DNA from: Bermanella sp040371755
GTDB taxonomy: Bacteria; Pseudomonadota; Gammaproteobacteria; Pseudomonadales; Oceanobacteraceae
Assembly (NCBI RefSeq): GCF_040371755.1
Contig: NZ_BAABWE010000010.1
Coordinates: 1 to 64,000, forward strand
DNA: 64,000 nt
Direction of reading: 5' to 3'
Shown here: piece by piece, positions 42,887 to 52,180 of the stretch
Layout of the letters: each line of letters opens with the position of its first letter
Numbering within the stretch: the stretch's first letter is position 1
Program-made: the position numbers and the translations under genes
Notes under the pieces: model-generated
The model's input: only the letters and a program-made list of their open reading frames with translations
Told to the model about the DNA's origin: nothing
Database searches by the model: none

Positions 42887-42916
42887 CTGTCTCGTATCTT
42901 AGGGTTAAGGTATAAT
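42887..42916 (+). promoter_or_regulatory. candidate promoter of the moa-mod operon
   Basis: A consensus TATAAT at 42911-42916 lies 31 bases before the moaB ATG; the -35 (CTGTCT at 42887-42892, 18-base spacer) is weak, which suggests activation or low basal use. Confidence 0.4.
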
Positions 42917-42946
42917 CGTGTGATTTGAACGTATTGGACGATCACC

Positions 42947-43492
42947 ATGGCTAAAACATTTAACGCTGAATTTATCCCCCTTCAACTAGCTGTTTTAACG
43001 GTTTCTGACAGCCGTGATGAATCCACTGATACCAGCGGTCAATTATTGGTAGAACGTCTTCAACAAGCCGGTCACACTCTTGCCGACAAAACCATTGTTA
43101 TTGATGATATTTACAAAATTCGCGCGGCGCTTTCTAATTGGATTGCCAGCGATAACATTCAAGGAATATTGATCACTGGCGGTACTGGTTTTACCAGCCG
43201 TGACAGCACCCCTGAAGCCGTCATCCCACTCTTTGATAAGACCATTGATGGTTATGGTGAGCTTTTTCGCCATGTTAGCCACGGCCAAATAGGCACCAGT
43301 ACCATTCAAAGCCGAGCCGTTGCCGGTTTAGCAAACCAGACCATTGTGTTTTGTATGCCCGGTTCTGGCAATGCCTGCGCCACCGCATGGGATGAGATTA
43401 TTGAATCCCAATTAGATAGCCGCCACAAGCCTTGCAACTTTGTGCTGCAATTGAAAAACACTCAAGACGCATCTTGCGAAAGCCGAGGTTAA
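42947..43492 (+). CDS. moaB: molybdenum cofactor protein MoaB
   Basis: A 181-residue MoaB/Mog-fold protein that in related organisms adenylylates molybdopterin. Motifs LAVLTVSDSRDESTDTSGQLL, the TGGTGFTSRDSTPEA loop and FCMPGSGNAC are visible (cited in part). First gene of the moaBCDE-modABC run; moaC starts 1 base after its stop. Confidence 0.94.
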   Translation: MAKTFNAEFIPLQLAVLTVSDSRDESTDTSGQLLVERLQQAGHTLADKTIVIDDIYKIRAALSNWIASDNIQGILITGGTGFTSRDSTPEAVIPLFDKTIDGYGELFRHVSHGQIGTSTIQSRAVAGLANQTIVFCMPGSGNACATAWDEIIESQLDSRHKPCNFVLQLKNTQDASCESRG

Positions 43493-43493
43493 T

Positions 43494-43979
43494 ATGTCAT
43501 TTACACATATAAACCAAAACGGTGAAGCCAACATGGTAGACGTGAGCGAAAAGACGGTAACAGCCCGTATCGCTCGCGCTGAGGCGTTCATTGAAATGAC
43601 ACCTAAAACCTTAGATATGATCATTAAAGGCGATCACCACAAAGGTGATGTATTTGCCACCGCTCGTATTGCAGGGATTCAAGCCGCGAAACAAACCAGC
43701 CAGTTAATTCCTCTTTGTCATCCGCTTATGTTAAGCAAAGTAAAAGTCGAATTTGAAGTGCAAGCTGATCAAAACCGTATTCGCATTGAAAGTCTTTGCA
43801 AGCTGGCTGGGCAAACCGGTGTAGAAATGGAAGCTTTAACGGCTGCATCCGTCGCTGCGCTCACCTTATTTGATATGTGTAAAGCCGTTGATAAAGCTAT
43901 GGTCATTTCTGGGGTACGTGTATTAGAAAAACAAGGTGGTAAATCAGGACACTTTGTTGCCAGTAACCAAGGTGAATAA
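43494..43979 (+). CDS. moaC: cyclic pyranopterin monophosphate synthase
   Basis: MoaC converts the MoaA product to cyclic pyranopterin monophosphate. The 161-residue protein has family start FTHINQNGEANMVDVSEK, active-site IPLCHPLMLSKV and EMEALTAASVAALTLFDMCKAVDK with the catalytic Lys/Asp region (cited in parts). moaD follows after 1 base. Confidence 0.95.
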   Translation: MSFTHINQNGEANMVDVSEKTVTARIARAEAFIEMTPKTLDMIIKGDHHKGDVFATARIAGIQAAKQTSQLIPLCHPLMLSKVKVEFEVQADQNRIRIESLCKLAGQTGVEMEALTAASVAALTLFDMCKAVDKAMVISGVRVLEKQGGKSGHFVASNQGE

Positions 43980-43980
43980 C

Positions 43981-44229
43981 ATGATTAACATTTTATTTTT
44001 TGCCCAATTAAAAGAATTGTTTGGTCAAGCAAGTGTTGAACTAAACATTGAAACACCTTGCACGGTTGCACAAATCAAACAATCTCTGATTCACAATCAC
44101 TCTGCATGGGCCGAACAATTAAATAAACCAACCATTATGTGCGCCGTTAACCAAGACATGGTAGCAGACGATCACATCGTTAACGCCAACGACGAGGTGG
44201 CTTTTTTCCCACCAGTAACAGGTGGTTAA
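43981..44229 (+). CDS. moaD: molybdopterin synthase sulfur carrier subunit
   Basis: An 82-residue ubiquitin-fold protein ending in Gly-Gly (PPVTGG), the site of thiocarboxylation. It supplies sulfur to MoaE. The ATG at 43981, one base after the moaC stop, gives the family start MINILFFAQLKELF; longer upstream reading runs inside moaC and is not used. Confidence 0.93.
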   Translation: MINILFFAQLKELFGQASVELNIETPCTVAQIKQSLIHNHSAWAEQLNKPTIMCAVNQDMVADDHIVNANDEVAFFPPVTGG

Positions 44230-44238
44230 AAAAAGACA

Positions 44239-44721
44239 ATGAACACAGCCCAACCAAGCATAAGCATTAAAGTGCAAACGGATGATTTTGACGTAGCCAG
44301 CGAATACGCGGCTATGCGTACCAATAATACACAGGATGGAGCCATTGTGTTTTTTAGTGGTTTGGTACGCGAGATGAATCAAGGTCAAGGCGTCACGGGC
44401 TTATTCTTAGAGCACTATCCAGCCATGACTGAAAAATCCCTGCACGGAATTGTCGAGCAAGCCTGCGAGCGTTGGCCATTATCAAAAGTGCGTTTAATTC
44501 ACCGCGTTGGGCAACTACATGTGAGCGACCAGATTGTTTTTGTAGCGGTAAGTAGTGCTCATCGTGAAGCGGCATTTGATGCTTGCCATTTTATAATGGA
44601 CTTTTTAAAAAAGCGTGCGCCGTTTTGGAAAAAAGAAACCACCACAATTGGGGATCGTTGGGTAGAAGCATTAGAAAAAGATAAAATGGCTTTAGACAAA
44701 TGGAACATTAATGATAAATAA
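44239..44721 (+). CDS. moaE: molybdopterin synthase catalytic subunit
   Basis: MoaE joins with MoaD to insert two sulfurs into cyclic pyranopterin, forming molybdopterin. The 160-residue protein has VQTDDFDVASEY, VVFFSGLVRE-like IVFFSGLVREMNQG, LEHYPAMTEKSL, IHRVGQLHVSD and the catalytic Lys region FLKKRAPFWKKE. It overlaps the modA start by 11 bases. Confidence 0.95.
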   Translation: MNTAQPSISIKVQTDDFDVASEYAAMRTNNTQDGAIVFFSGLVREMNQGQGVTGLFLEHYPAMTEKSLHGIVEQACERWPLSKVRLIHRVGQLHVSDQIVFVAVSSAHREAAFDACHFIMDFLKKRAPFWKKETTTIGDRWVEALEKDKMALDKWNINDK

Positions 44722-45463
44722 ACTAAGCACGCTTATATTTATTTTCATGAGCATGCTTTCATACGCTCAAGCCGATACTATCAATGTGGCCGTCGCTGCT
44801 AATTTCAAGCAAACACTGGTTAATTTAAAATCCGAATTTGAAACACAAACACCACACCAAATAAATATCATCACCGCCAGTACAGGGCAATTAACACAGC
44901 AAATTACCCACGGTGCACCATTCGATATTCTATTAGCTGCCAATACCTCTCACCCACAAACCTTATGGCAAAAATTGCATAAAGAAAGAAAATTAAATCA
45001 AGATGCATTAACCGTATATGCACTTGGTCGCTTAGTCTTTTATAGTCAAACGCCATTAAAGCTAACTGACACACCAAAAAGTGTATTAAACAAGGCCGCT
45101 TACCCTAAAATCAGTGTCGCCAATGCTCGCCTAGCTCCCTATGGGTTGGCCGCAGAACAAACATTGAAATGTTTAAACCTGTATAACCTATGGAAACCAA
45201 AGTTAATCGTCGGACAAAATATCGCCCAAACATTTCAATTTATTGATAGTAAAAATGTAGCAGCGGGTTTTGTGGCCATGTCACAAGTGCTGGATAAATC
45301 ACAGGAGCATGTTCACATTGTGGATGAATCTTGTTATCAACCTATTAAACAAAGTGCACTGCGTTTAAATAATAAAAGAAGTAGCTATGAATTTATGGCG
45401 TTTTTAAGCAAGCCTGCCACTCTCGCTATCATTGAAGCCCATGGCTACTTGCTGCCAAAATAA
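44711..45463 (+). CDS. modA: molybdate ABC transporter, periplasmic binding protein
   Basis: ModA captures molybdate in the periplasm. The signal peptide covers residues 1-21 (cleavage after AQA). The mature part begins with INVAVAANF, then ITASTGQLTQQI, FDILLAAN, and APYGLAAEQTL, the pattern of oxyanion-binding ModA. Length 250. The start overlaps moaE, tying molybdate uptake to cofactor synthesis. Confidence 0.94.
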   Translation: MINKLSTLIFIFMSMLSYAQADTINVAVAANFKQTLVNLKSEFETQTPHQINIITASTGQLTQQITHGAPFDILLAANTSHPQTLWQKLHKERKLNQDALTVYALGRLVFYSQTPLKLTDTPKSVLNKAAYPKISVANARLAPYGLAAEQTLKCLNLYNLWKPKLIVGQNIAQTFQFIDSKNVAAGFVAMSQVLDKSQEHVHIVDESCYQPIKQSALRLNNKRSSYEFMAFLSKPATLAIIEAHGYLLPK

Positions 45464-45472
45464 AGGATTGCT

Positions 45473-46135
45473 ATGGACGCCTTACTATTAACCTTCAAAC
45501 TGGCTTTTTTAAGTACACTTATTTTAATTATTATTGCCACACCCATTGCTTGGTTTTTGGCCCATAGCCAGTTTAAAGCGAAGTTTTTATTAGAAGCTAT
45601 CATTGCCTTACCCCTTGTTTTACCGCCAACGGTATTAGGCTTTTATTTATTGATCGCACTTGGACCACAAGGTCCGGGGGGCTGGATCGCAAATATGTGG
45701 GGCGGCCACACTCTTGCATTTAGTTTCACAGGCTTATTAATTGGCTCTATTATTTATAGCCTGCCGTTTGTGGTGCAACCATTACAAAATGGTTTTAGTT
45801 TAATAGGAAAAAAACCTTTAGAGGTGGCCTATACATTAAACGCAAATTTTTATGACGGATTTAAAAATATCATTCTTCCACTTGCCAAACCCGCTTACAT
45901 CAGTGCCGCCACTTTAGGTTTTGCCCATACCCTAGGAGAATTTGGTGTGGTATTAATGATTGGCGGCAATATACCGGGGGAAACTCAGGTGATCTCAATT
46001 AAAATATTTGAGCAAGTAGAATCCCTTGAATACAGCGAAGCTCATTTGTTATCTGCGTTACTGCTAGGCATTTCATTTATTATGCTGACATTTATCTATG
46101 CTAGCCGTAGCCGCAACAAGGTAGGTGTGTTGTGA
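45473..46135 (+). CDS. modB: molybdate ABC transporter, permease
   Basis: A 220-residue membrane permease with five helices. ALPLVLPPTVLGFYLL, the GGWIANMWG loop and the EAA loop (EVAYTLNANFYDGFKNIILPLAKPA, cited in part) that contacts ModC are all visible. It overlaps modC by 4 bases. Confidence 0.94.
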   Translation: MDALLLTFKLAFLSTLILIIIATPIAWFLAHSQFKAKFLLEAIIALPLVLPPTVLGFYLLIALGPQGPGGWIANMWGGHTLAFSFTGLLIGSIIYSLPFVVQPLQNGFSLIGKKPLEVAYTLNANFYDGFKNIILPLAKPAYISAATLGFAHTLGEFGVVLMIGGNIPGETQVISIKIFEQVESLEYSEAHLLSALLLGISFIMLTFIYASRSRNKVGVL

Positions 46136-47229
46136 AGTTAGCATTAGAGTTTCAATTGCAAAAAGGCCACTTCAAGCTGGCCTGTAATATTGATGTTAAT
46201 TGGTCATCACCCAGTACTCATGTAATTTTTGGACAAAGTGGCATTGGTAAGACCCATTTACTCAGAAGCCTTTGTGGCTTAGAGCACCCTGATGGTCGCA
46301 TCACATGGCATAACCAACAGCATGTAGAGTATTGGCTCGACAAACAAGCAGGTTTGGCCATGCCGTGTCATCAACGTAACGTTGCCATGGTATTTCAAGA
46401 CGGACAACTGTTTACCCACATGAACGTAGAGCAAAACCTACGTTTTGCATTTGAGCGCTCGGATGCAACTCATGAAGATTGGGCAACCTGCATTAGCACA
46501 TTACAAGTACAAGACATACTGAGCCACAACGTTTCGCAACTCAGTGGCGGTCAAGCACAACGAGTAGCACTTGCGCGCGCCATTCTAAGTAAACCCAAAT
46601 TATTGATTTTAGATGAGCCTTTAGCTTCACTGGACTGGCAAAGCAAACAAGATGTTATGGGCTATATTAAACGCTTAAACAGCCAATGGCGGCTGCCTGT
46701 TTTGTATGTAACCCATGATATACATGAGGTTCTGACATTGGCTGATCATGTCATTATGTTAGAAAAACAAGGTGATAGCACGTTGGCAATGCCAGCCAAA
46801 CCCTTAATGGATATCCTTCAAGACGATAGCCATCCCTTTTATGGTTTAGGTAAAAGCAGCATATTGCATACCCAACCAAGCTCAAACCATAATGAGGGGC
46901 TACTGCATTGTGCCATTGGCCAGCAAACCCTGCGCTTACCATTAGGGGAGCTCTCGTCCCATGAAACCCAGTTACGCCTTTGTATAGCCGCCAGTGATGT
47001 TAGTTTGTCCTTAACCCCTGCTAAAGACAGCAGCATCATGAATATCTTACATGGAAAAGTCAGCCGTATAGAACAAACCCAAAACCAACAATATCTCATT
47101 CAATTAAACATTGAAGGCCAATATTTATTAAGTGAGATATCAGCCTATTCGTTTGCTCGGCTCAAGATTCAACTTTGGCAACCCGTCTACGCACAAATCA
47201 AGGGCATCGCCTTACAGCAAGCTCTATAG
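46132..47229 (+). CDS. modC: molybdate ABC transporter, ATPase
   Basis: A 365-residue ATPase that drives molybdate import. Walker A FGQSGIGKTHLL near residue 34, signature LSGGQAQRVALARA near 137, Walker B LLILDEPLASLD and the switch His in THDIHEV. The last 80 residues form a TOBE/Mop-like molybdate-sensing domain. The start is GTG, inside the modB stop (GTGA overlap). Last gene of the operon; no clear terminator follows. Confidence 0.94.
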   Translation: MKLALEFQLQKGHFKLACNIDVNWSSPSTHVIFGQSGIGKTHLLRSLCGLEHPDGRITWHNQQHVEYWLDKQAGLAMPCHQRNVAMVFQDGQLFTHMNVEQNLRFAFERSDATHEDWATCISTLQVQDILSHNVSQLSGGQAQRVALARAILSKPKLLILDEPLASLDWQSKQDVMGYIKRLNSQWRLPVLYVTHDIHEVLTLADHVIMLEKQGDSTLAMPAKPLMDILQDDSHPFYGLGKSSILHTQPSSNHNEGLLHCAIGQQTLRLPLGELSSHETQLRLCIAASDVSLSLTPAKDSSIMNILHGKVSRIEQTQNQQYLIQLNIEGQYLLSEISAYSFARLKIQLWQPVYAQIKGIALQQAL

Positions 47230-47627
47230 ACTGCAATCCTTCCACTTAAATGGCTCGTATTCCATTCGCACAAAACATGGGTACCTATAAGTAAACTTTA
47301 TCGCTGAATTAAAAGACCAAGTGGCCATTAACAATTAAGCCAAGCAATAATCAAAAAAACGATCCAATTGAAAAAACTAACCCTAATAATTTAAACTTAA
47401 TTTCATTAACTGTTTTTACCACCCACAAAAGCAATCACAACCTTAGAAATATACCCATCATAAAACCCTTGTAATTTAAAATTCTATTCATGGAAAAGTG
47501 TTTTTCTTGATACTTTGATGCAGCTAGGATTTACTGATAAAAATCACAAAATAAAAACAATTACAGCAGGGTCATTCCAAATTTGAGCTTCATATAGACC
47601 CGCCATTCACAAAAGGAATAGTTCAAC
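47230..47627. other. gene-free intergenic region
   Basis: An AT-rich 398-base gap between modC and an SDR gene. No coding frame, hairpin terminator or repeat stood out. It presumably contains the SDR promoter. Confidence 0.5.
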
Positions 47628-48500
47628 ATGAATAATTTAAAGGGCAAAACGGCATTTATCACCGGTGCCGCTGATGGCATTGGCTTTCATACTGCAAGAG
47701 CCTTAGCCAAAGAAGGCATGAATATTATGCTCGCTGATATCAATGCCAGCAAGCTAGCTGAATCCACAGCTGTATTACGTCAAGAAGGATTTAATGTAGA
47801 TTGCGTCGAACTGGACGTAGCCCTAGCCGAACAATGGGAAGTGGCCGTTAATAAAACCACTTCTGTATTTGGTAATGTCCATTTTGTAATGAACAACGCT
47901 GGTGTATCTGTTGTGGGCAGTTTATCCAGCTCTAAAGAAAAAGATTGGCGCTGGTTACTTGATGTGAATTTAATGGGTGTCGTTTTTGGCTGTAAAGCGT
48001 TCTTTTCCCACATGAAAGCACACGGTGAAGGTGCCCATATCATGAATGTAGCGTCCATGGCCGGTGTACTTGGTGTAGCGTATGGCGGTGCATACTGCGC
48101 AACAAAAGCGGCCGTAGTAAGCTTAAGTGAAAGCTGGCGCGCTGAGTTTGCAAAAGACAATATTGAAGTTTCAGTATTGTGCCCAGGGTTTGTAAAAACC
48201 GGTATATATGACAGTGCGCGCAATCGTCCTGATCGTTTTGGTGGCGCATCTGATTTTGAAAAAGCAGTAAAAGAGCGCACTGCATTTACAGATAACAAAG
48301 AAGACGTTATGTCCGGTATTGATACCGAATTGGCAGCTAATCGCGTTGTAGAAGGCCTAACCAATAATGAGTTTTATATATTTACTCATCCAGAGTTTCG
48401 TCAATTTCAAGTTGAGCGCGCCGCAGCGATTCAAGAAGCATTTGACCGAGCTGAAGCTAGCCCTGCGTTAAAACAGGCAATGGCAGAAACAGAATCCTAA
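47628..48500 (+). CDS. short-chain dehydrogenase/reductase
   Basis: A 290-residue classical SDR. NAD(P) motif TGAADGIGFH at 13-22, NNAGVSV, Ser in NVASMAG, and YCATK (the catalytic Tyr and Lys). After the core a longer C-terminal region (VVEGLTNNEFYIFTHPEFR) is typical of the group annotated loosely as SDRs with aliphatic or steroid-like substrates. AAAGGA precedes the start. Single gene; a bulged hairpin lies 17 bases past the stop. Confidence 0.88.
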   Translation: MNNLKGKTAFITGAADGIGFHTARALAKEGMNIMLADINASKLAESTAVLRQEGFNVDCVELDVALAEQWEVAVNKTTSVFGNVHFVMNNAGVSVVGSLSSSKEKDWRWLLDVNLMGVVFGCKAFFSHMKAHGEGAHIMNVASMAGVLGVAYGGAYCATKAAVVSLSESWRAEFAKDNIEVSVLCPGFVKTGIYDSARNRPDRFGGASDFEKAVKERTAFTDNKEDVMSGIDTELAANRVVEGLTNNEFYIFTHPEFRQFQVERAAAIQEAFDRAEASPALKQAMAETES

Positions 48501-48516
48501 ACGAATTATAACGTGC

Positions 48517-48554
48517 GTGGCGCATTTATTTATTCCCAAAGAATAAAGCGCCAC
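48517..48554 (+). terminator. possible terminator hairpin after the SDR gene
   Basis: GTGGCGC (48517-48523) and TTTATTC (48529-48535) pair with GAATAAAGCGCCAC (48541-48554), with a 5-base bulge. No T-run follows, so strength is uncertain. Confidence 0.4.
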
Positions 48555-48695
48555 CGTTCAAATACACCCCAATTCTTTTCAGTAATGAATCTCTACCATT
48601 ACTAACAAAGGGCTTCCTGCCTAAAACAATGTGATAAATTAAATCAGAAAAAAGCTTAACTATTAAATACTAAAATGAACAAAGAGGCTTATATA

Positions 48696-49541
48696 TCAAG
48701 GTAGATACTCTTTTAGCATTTGCTCACTTTCAGGGGTTAAAATAATTTGCTGAGCCTGAGGATTATTATTGTATTGATTCAAGCCCATACGTTGCACCCA
48801 ATACATTAATAATGCCTGCCTTACCTTCATGGTTTTACGGTAACCCTTTAGGGCTTTTTCCATATCGTAATCTAAGGCGATAATTCTTGCACGATTATCA
48901 TCTAATCTTGGGTCAGGCATAAAGCTTACACTTAAAAGTGTATTCCACGCTTCGTCTTGAAGATCAAAATGGTCGGCATCATTAAGTAGTTCAGCTGGGG
49001 TGGGGGATTGAAAGCGACTTAAAACAAAATCACGATAATCTTGGTTTTTTTCACAAAATCCTCGAACATGCCAGCGCATACCATCAAATACAAGATGGTG
49101 TGGTTGAATAACTCGCATGGAAAACTCTGGCGCTGAAACAGACGCATAACCCATCTGTAAACGTCTCTGTTCTCGAATGGCTTGTAAAATCGGACGGATA
49201 ATTTCAGGCTGTAAATTACGGTTGGGCAGCTCTAAGCTAGATACATTATCATTACCACCCATAATCTGCATGTACTCTTGCAAGCTGCCACTTGAAAATT
49301 GAGCCACCATACTTTGTGTTACTTGATAACAATCATTTGAGCCTTGGTACAGTAAGTTATCTGGATACAGATTCTTGTATTTTTGCAGAATATGTTTTGC
49401 TAGTTTTTCACTCAATTCAAATTGTGAGGAAATGTGTTTAATTTGTATTCGGCCTTCCCAAATAAGCATCAATTCAATAAACGCAAAGCGTTTTTGATCG
49501 ATGATAGAATTACCTTCCTTTTCGGTTAAATGGCTAGCCAT
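48696..49541 (-). CDS. WYL-domain transcriptional regulator, BrxR/CapW-like
   Basis: A 281-residue regulator. A winged-helix domain occupies about 12-80 (QKRFAFIELMLIWEGRI, then ISSQFELSEKLAKHIL), the WYL domain about 120-190 (YASVSAPE, HHLVFDGMRWHVRGFCEK, DFVLSRF), and a C-terminal WCX-like region follows. This layout and the N-terminal pattern ending in YPDNLLY resemble BrxR and CapW, repressors that control BREX and CBASS phage-defence operons and sense nucleic-acid ligands. No such operon is next to it; rmuC lies 23 bases upstream on the same strand. It could regulate itself or rmuC, or act at a distance. Confidence 0.8.
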   Translation of the reverse strand: MASHLTEKEGNSIIDQKRFAFIELMLIWEGRIQIKHISSQFELSEKLAKHILQKYKNLYPDNLLYQGSNDCYQVTQSMVAQFSSGSLQEYMQIMGGNDNVSSLELPNRNLQPEIIRPILQAIREQRRLQMGYASVSAPEFSMRVIQPHHLVFDGMRWHVRGFCEKNQDYRDFVLSRFQSPTPAELLNDADHFDLQDEAWNTLLSVSFMPDPRLDDNRARIIALDYDMEKALKGYRKTMKVRQALLMYWVQRMGLNQYNNNPQAQQIILTPESEQMLKEYLP

Positions 49542-49564
49542 GAGTATCCTTTTATAGTGGTTTA

Positions 49565-51175
49565 CTAGTTATTCAATTCAAACTCTACTTGGTTTTCAGT
49601 GTTTTCACTAATGGACTTAGTCGTGCGAACTTCAGTGTTCTCATCTTCAAATTCCAATTCTGAGGACTCTGTAATCGTCGCTGATAACTCTTTTTTAGTC
49701 CGTACACCCAAGTCTTTGAATTTATGAGCTTGGCTAATTAAATTGCCGCGCCCTTCTTTCAATTGGCCCCATGCTTTATCATAAGTACCTTGAACAGTTT
49801 GTAATTGGCTTCCTACCTTCTCCATGCTTTCTACAAAACCTACTAACTTATCGTGTACTTTTGCTGCTTGATCCGCTAATTTTTTAGCACTGGTATTTTG
49901 ACGCTCTATACTCCACAAACTAGCTACTGTGCGCAAACTGGCCAGTAATGTTGTGGGTGTCACCACCACAATACGTTTTTCAAATGCATCGTTAAATAAC
50001 TTATCATCGTGTTCAAACGCCACCATAAAAGCAGGTTCTATAGGCATAAACATAAATACAAAATCTGGGCTTTGTAAATCGGGCAATTCTGCATAGGACT
50101 TTTCTGATAATGTTTTAATATGCATGCGAACAGCGTCAACATGTTGTTTTAAGTAGCTGATGCGGTCTGCTTCATTTTCAGCATTAATGTAATCGGTATA
50201 GGCATTCAACGAAACCTTTGCATCCACAACAAGATGCTTACCTTCAGGTAAATTAATAATGACATCAGGGCGATAACGTACGCCCTCTTCATTGTTGATG
50301 CTTTTTTCACGAACGTATTCCGCACCTTGGCGCAGTCCGGATTTCTCTAACACGGTTTCAAGTACTAACTCACCCCAATTACCTTGGGTCTTCTTTTCAC
50401 CTCTTAAGGCTCTGGCCAGTGACGCTGCTTCCTCAGTAATTTGTTTATTTAAGTTATGTAACTCGCCTATCTGAGCTTTTAGTGCAGCTCTATCTTTGCC
50501 TTCTTCAACGTAAGCGTCATCCACTTTTTTCTTGAGCCCTTCAAGCTGCTCTTTAAAGGGATTAAGTAAATTACTTAAGCCTTCTTGCGATGTTTGTTTG
50601 AATTGCTGGTTTTTCTCTTCAAATATTTTATTTGATAAATTTTCAAACTCTTGGCTAAGCTGAGTTTTATTGGCTTTAAGCAGTTCTAGCTTTTCTTCTA
50701 GGTTTTGTTGGTCTTTTTGCCGCTCTACTTGCTCTTGATTAAGCCGTGTTTTCAAATTACTAATGTGCTGATTGAGCTGCTCAATTGCTGCCTCTTTTTC
50801 ATTTAGCTTTTGCACATCAAGCTGGCGTTGCTCCAATGTGGCTTGCTGGTGCTTCAATTGCCCTTGAGCACTTTGCAGTTGTTCACGGTGTTGATCTAAT
50901 TGAATCTGAGTTTGACTAAGCTGTTGCTGGGCTTGAGAGAGCTGTTGCTCAGAGTGCTGTATGTGGCTCTCTTTTAGCGCCAACTGGGTTTGAGCCTGCT
51001 GTAGGTCATTGCGGTATTGTTCTTGGCTTGTTTTCATATCTTGCAGGTTTTGTTCAAAGACCTGCTTTTCCGCCATAAAAGTTTGGCGCTGCTGACTAAA
51101 TTGACGCTGCATCACGAATAAACCACCGCCAAAGGCAGCGATTATCCCAACATATAAGGCAATTTCTAATGGCAT
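49565..51175 (-). CDS. rmuC: DNA recombination protein RmuC
   Basis: A 536-residue protein: one N-terminal membrane helix (4-20), a long Gln-rich coiled coil (about 25-200) and the RmuC nuclease-like domain (about 215-470) with ALRGEKKTQGNWGE, RPDVIINLPEGKHLVVDAKVSL and FMFMPIEPAFM (cited in parts). RmuC limits rearrangements at inverted repeats and has recently been tied to anti-mobile-element activity. The Asp and Lys of VDAKVS fit a PD-(D/E)xK-type core. It is transcribed ahead of the WYL regulator. Confidence 0.93.
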   Translation of the reverse strand: MPLEIALYVGIIAAFGGGLFVMQRQFSQQRQTFMAEKQVFEQNLQDMKTSQEQYRNDLQQAQTQLALKESHIQHSEQQLSQAQQQLSQTQIQLDQHREQLQSAQGQLKHQQATLEQRQLDVQKLNEKEAAIEQLNQHISNLKTRLNQEQVERQKDQQNLEEKLELLKANKTQLSQEFENLSNKIFEEKNQQFKQTSQEGLSNLLNPFKEQLEGLKKKVDDAYVEEGKDRAALKAQIGELHNLNKQITEEAASLARALRGEKKTQGNWGELVLETVLEKSGLRQGAEYVREKSINNEEGVRYRPDVIINLPEGKHLVVDAKVSLNAYTDYINAENEADRISYLKQHVDAVRMHIKTLSEKSYAELPDLQSPDFVFMFMPIEPAFMVAFEHDDKLFNDAFEKRIVVVTPTTLLASLRTVASLWSIERQNTSAKKLADQAAKVHDKLVGFVESMEKVGSQLQTVQGTYDKAWGQLKEGRGNLISQAHKFKDLGVRTKKELSATITESSELEFEDENTEVRTTKSISENTENQVEFELNN

Positions 51176-51444
51176 CTCTGGTACTCAGCGGCTCAAACAA
51201 TAAGCTCCCAAGCTTACCAAATACACCCATTAGGCACCACTTAACTAACTGCTATTTGAGTCTAGGGCCTAACACCAAGACACCATGAAATCGGATATTC
51301 CAAGCATTGCACCATTGGCACGAATGTAATCAGGCTCTTGTTGAAGGGGAAAGGCACCAGTATTTGAGAACACTTTGAAGAAAATAATAGGGCGGATTAA
51401 AAATGGTAGGATCGATAGGCTCAATGTATGGGCTAATCAGCTTT
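51176..51444. other. gene-free stretch before the second attC-like site
   Basis: About 270 bases upstream of rmuC's start and downstream of the SRPBCC cassette. It must contain the rmuC promoter. No other structure noticed. Confidence 0.45.
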
Positions 51445-51515
51445 TTCTAACGCCTCAAGTTTCAGCTGCTACGCAGTAACAGTCCAACCCAGAAATTCAA
51501 CCTGACTTGTTAATT
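51445..51515 (-). other. solitary attC-like site after the SRPBCC gene
   Basis: Left TTCTAACGCC, right TGACTTGTTAATT, with inner boxes TCAAGTT and AACCTGA matching at 6 of 7 positions and a central CTGC-TAC-GCAG hairpin. The frame AACGCC ... CTTGTT is the same as in the array 10 kb away. Length 71. Confidence 0.65.
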
Positions 51516-51533
51516 GTGTGTTTTGAAAGTTTA

Positions 51534-51977
51534 TTAACCAAAAGGATAACCTTCGCCTGTTTCTAAAAACTGTTTAAGGCTGCCTAGGAAATATTGCCAG
51601 CCATTATTACAAATTTCATAACACTCTAATGAAGGAATAAGGCCATTATGGGTGAGTTTTACAATGCAGCCAGATTCTGTTTTGTCGATTTCCCACTGAA
51701 TGTTCGTTCCTTTCCATTCATCTGTTTTTCTTAACGAAGATAGATTGTGATGTGCAGATATAACACTCCATGATAATTTAGAATTTTCCTGAACTCCTTG
51801 AAGCTCCATAACCCAAGCAGTATCACCTTCAAACTCTACCTTTAGCGTATCTCCATTTTTTGAACCCGTATTTGAATATTTCGTCCACCATCGATCTATA
51901 TTTACAGTTAGAGCAGAAAAAACCTCACTTGGACTATTTTCGATTTGAATATCGATTGAAAATGATTCTTCTGACAT
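51534..51977 (-). CDS. SRPBCC (AHSA1-like) domain protein, solitary cassette cargo
   Basis: A 147-residue START-like protein. IQIENSPSEVFSALT at the start, WWTKYSN, and the C-terminal long helix CNNGWQYFLGSLKQFLETGEGYPFG (cited in part) are typical of Aha1/AHSA1-type SRPBCC proteins, which bind small hydrophobic ligands; function here unknown. The ATG at 51977 is preferred over an in-frame start 24 codons upstream because family members start a few residues before the first strand. An attC-like site 19 bases past the stop marks it as a single integron cassette inserted between rmuC and the fad-type operon. Confidence 0.8.
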   Translation of the reverse strand: MSEESFSIDIQIENSPSEVFSALTVNIDRWWTKYSNTGSKNGDTLKVEFEGDTAWVMELQGVQENSKLSWSVISAHHNLSSLRKTDEWKGTNIQWEIDKTESGCIVKLTHNGLIPSLECYEICNNGWQYFLGSLKQFLETGEGYPFG

Positions 51978-52180
51978 TGAAATATTTCCTAATCTAAATA
52001 AAGTTAGTATTTTAATCATGAATATGCGCGTTTTGCCATTGTTTGACAATATTAACTTTTCGACGCTAAATTCATGAAAAAAGCCTTTATTTTGAAATAT
52101 ATTTCAATTAACGCCAGAAACCTAAATCGCGTGCAAGCACCCTCCCACATTGCTTCAGAACCAACCGTAGACAAGACCCG

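Noticed and set aside
48040..48364. Minus-strand ORFs inside the SDR gene
   Set aside because: Antisense shadows of a strongly supported coding gene.
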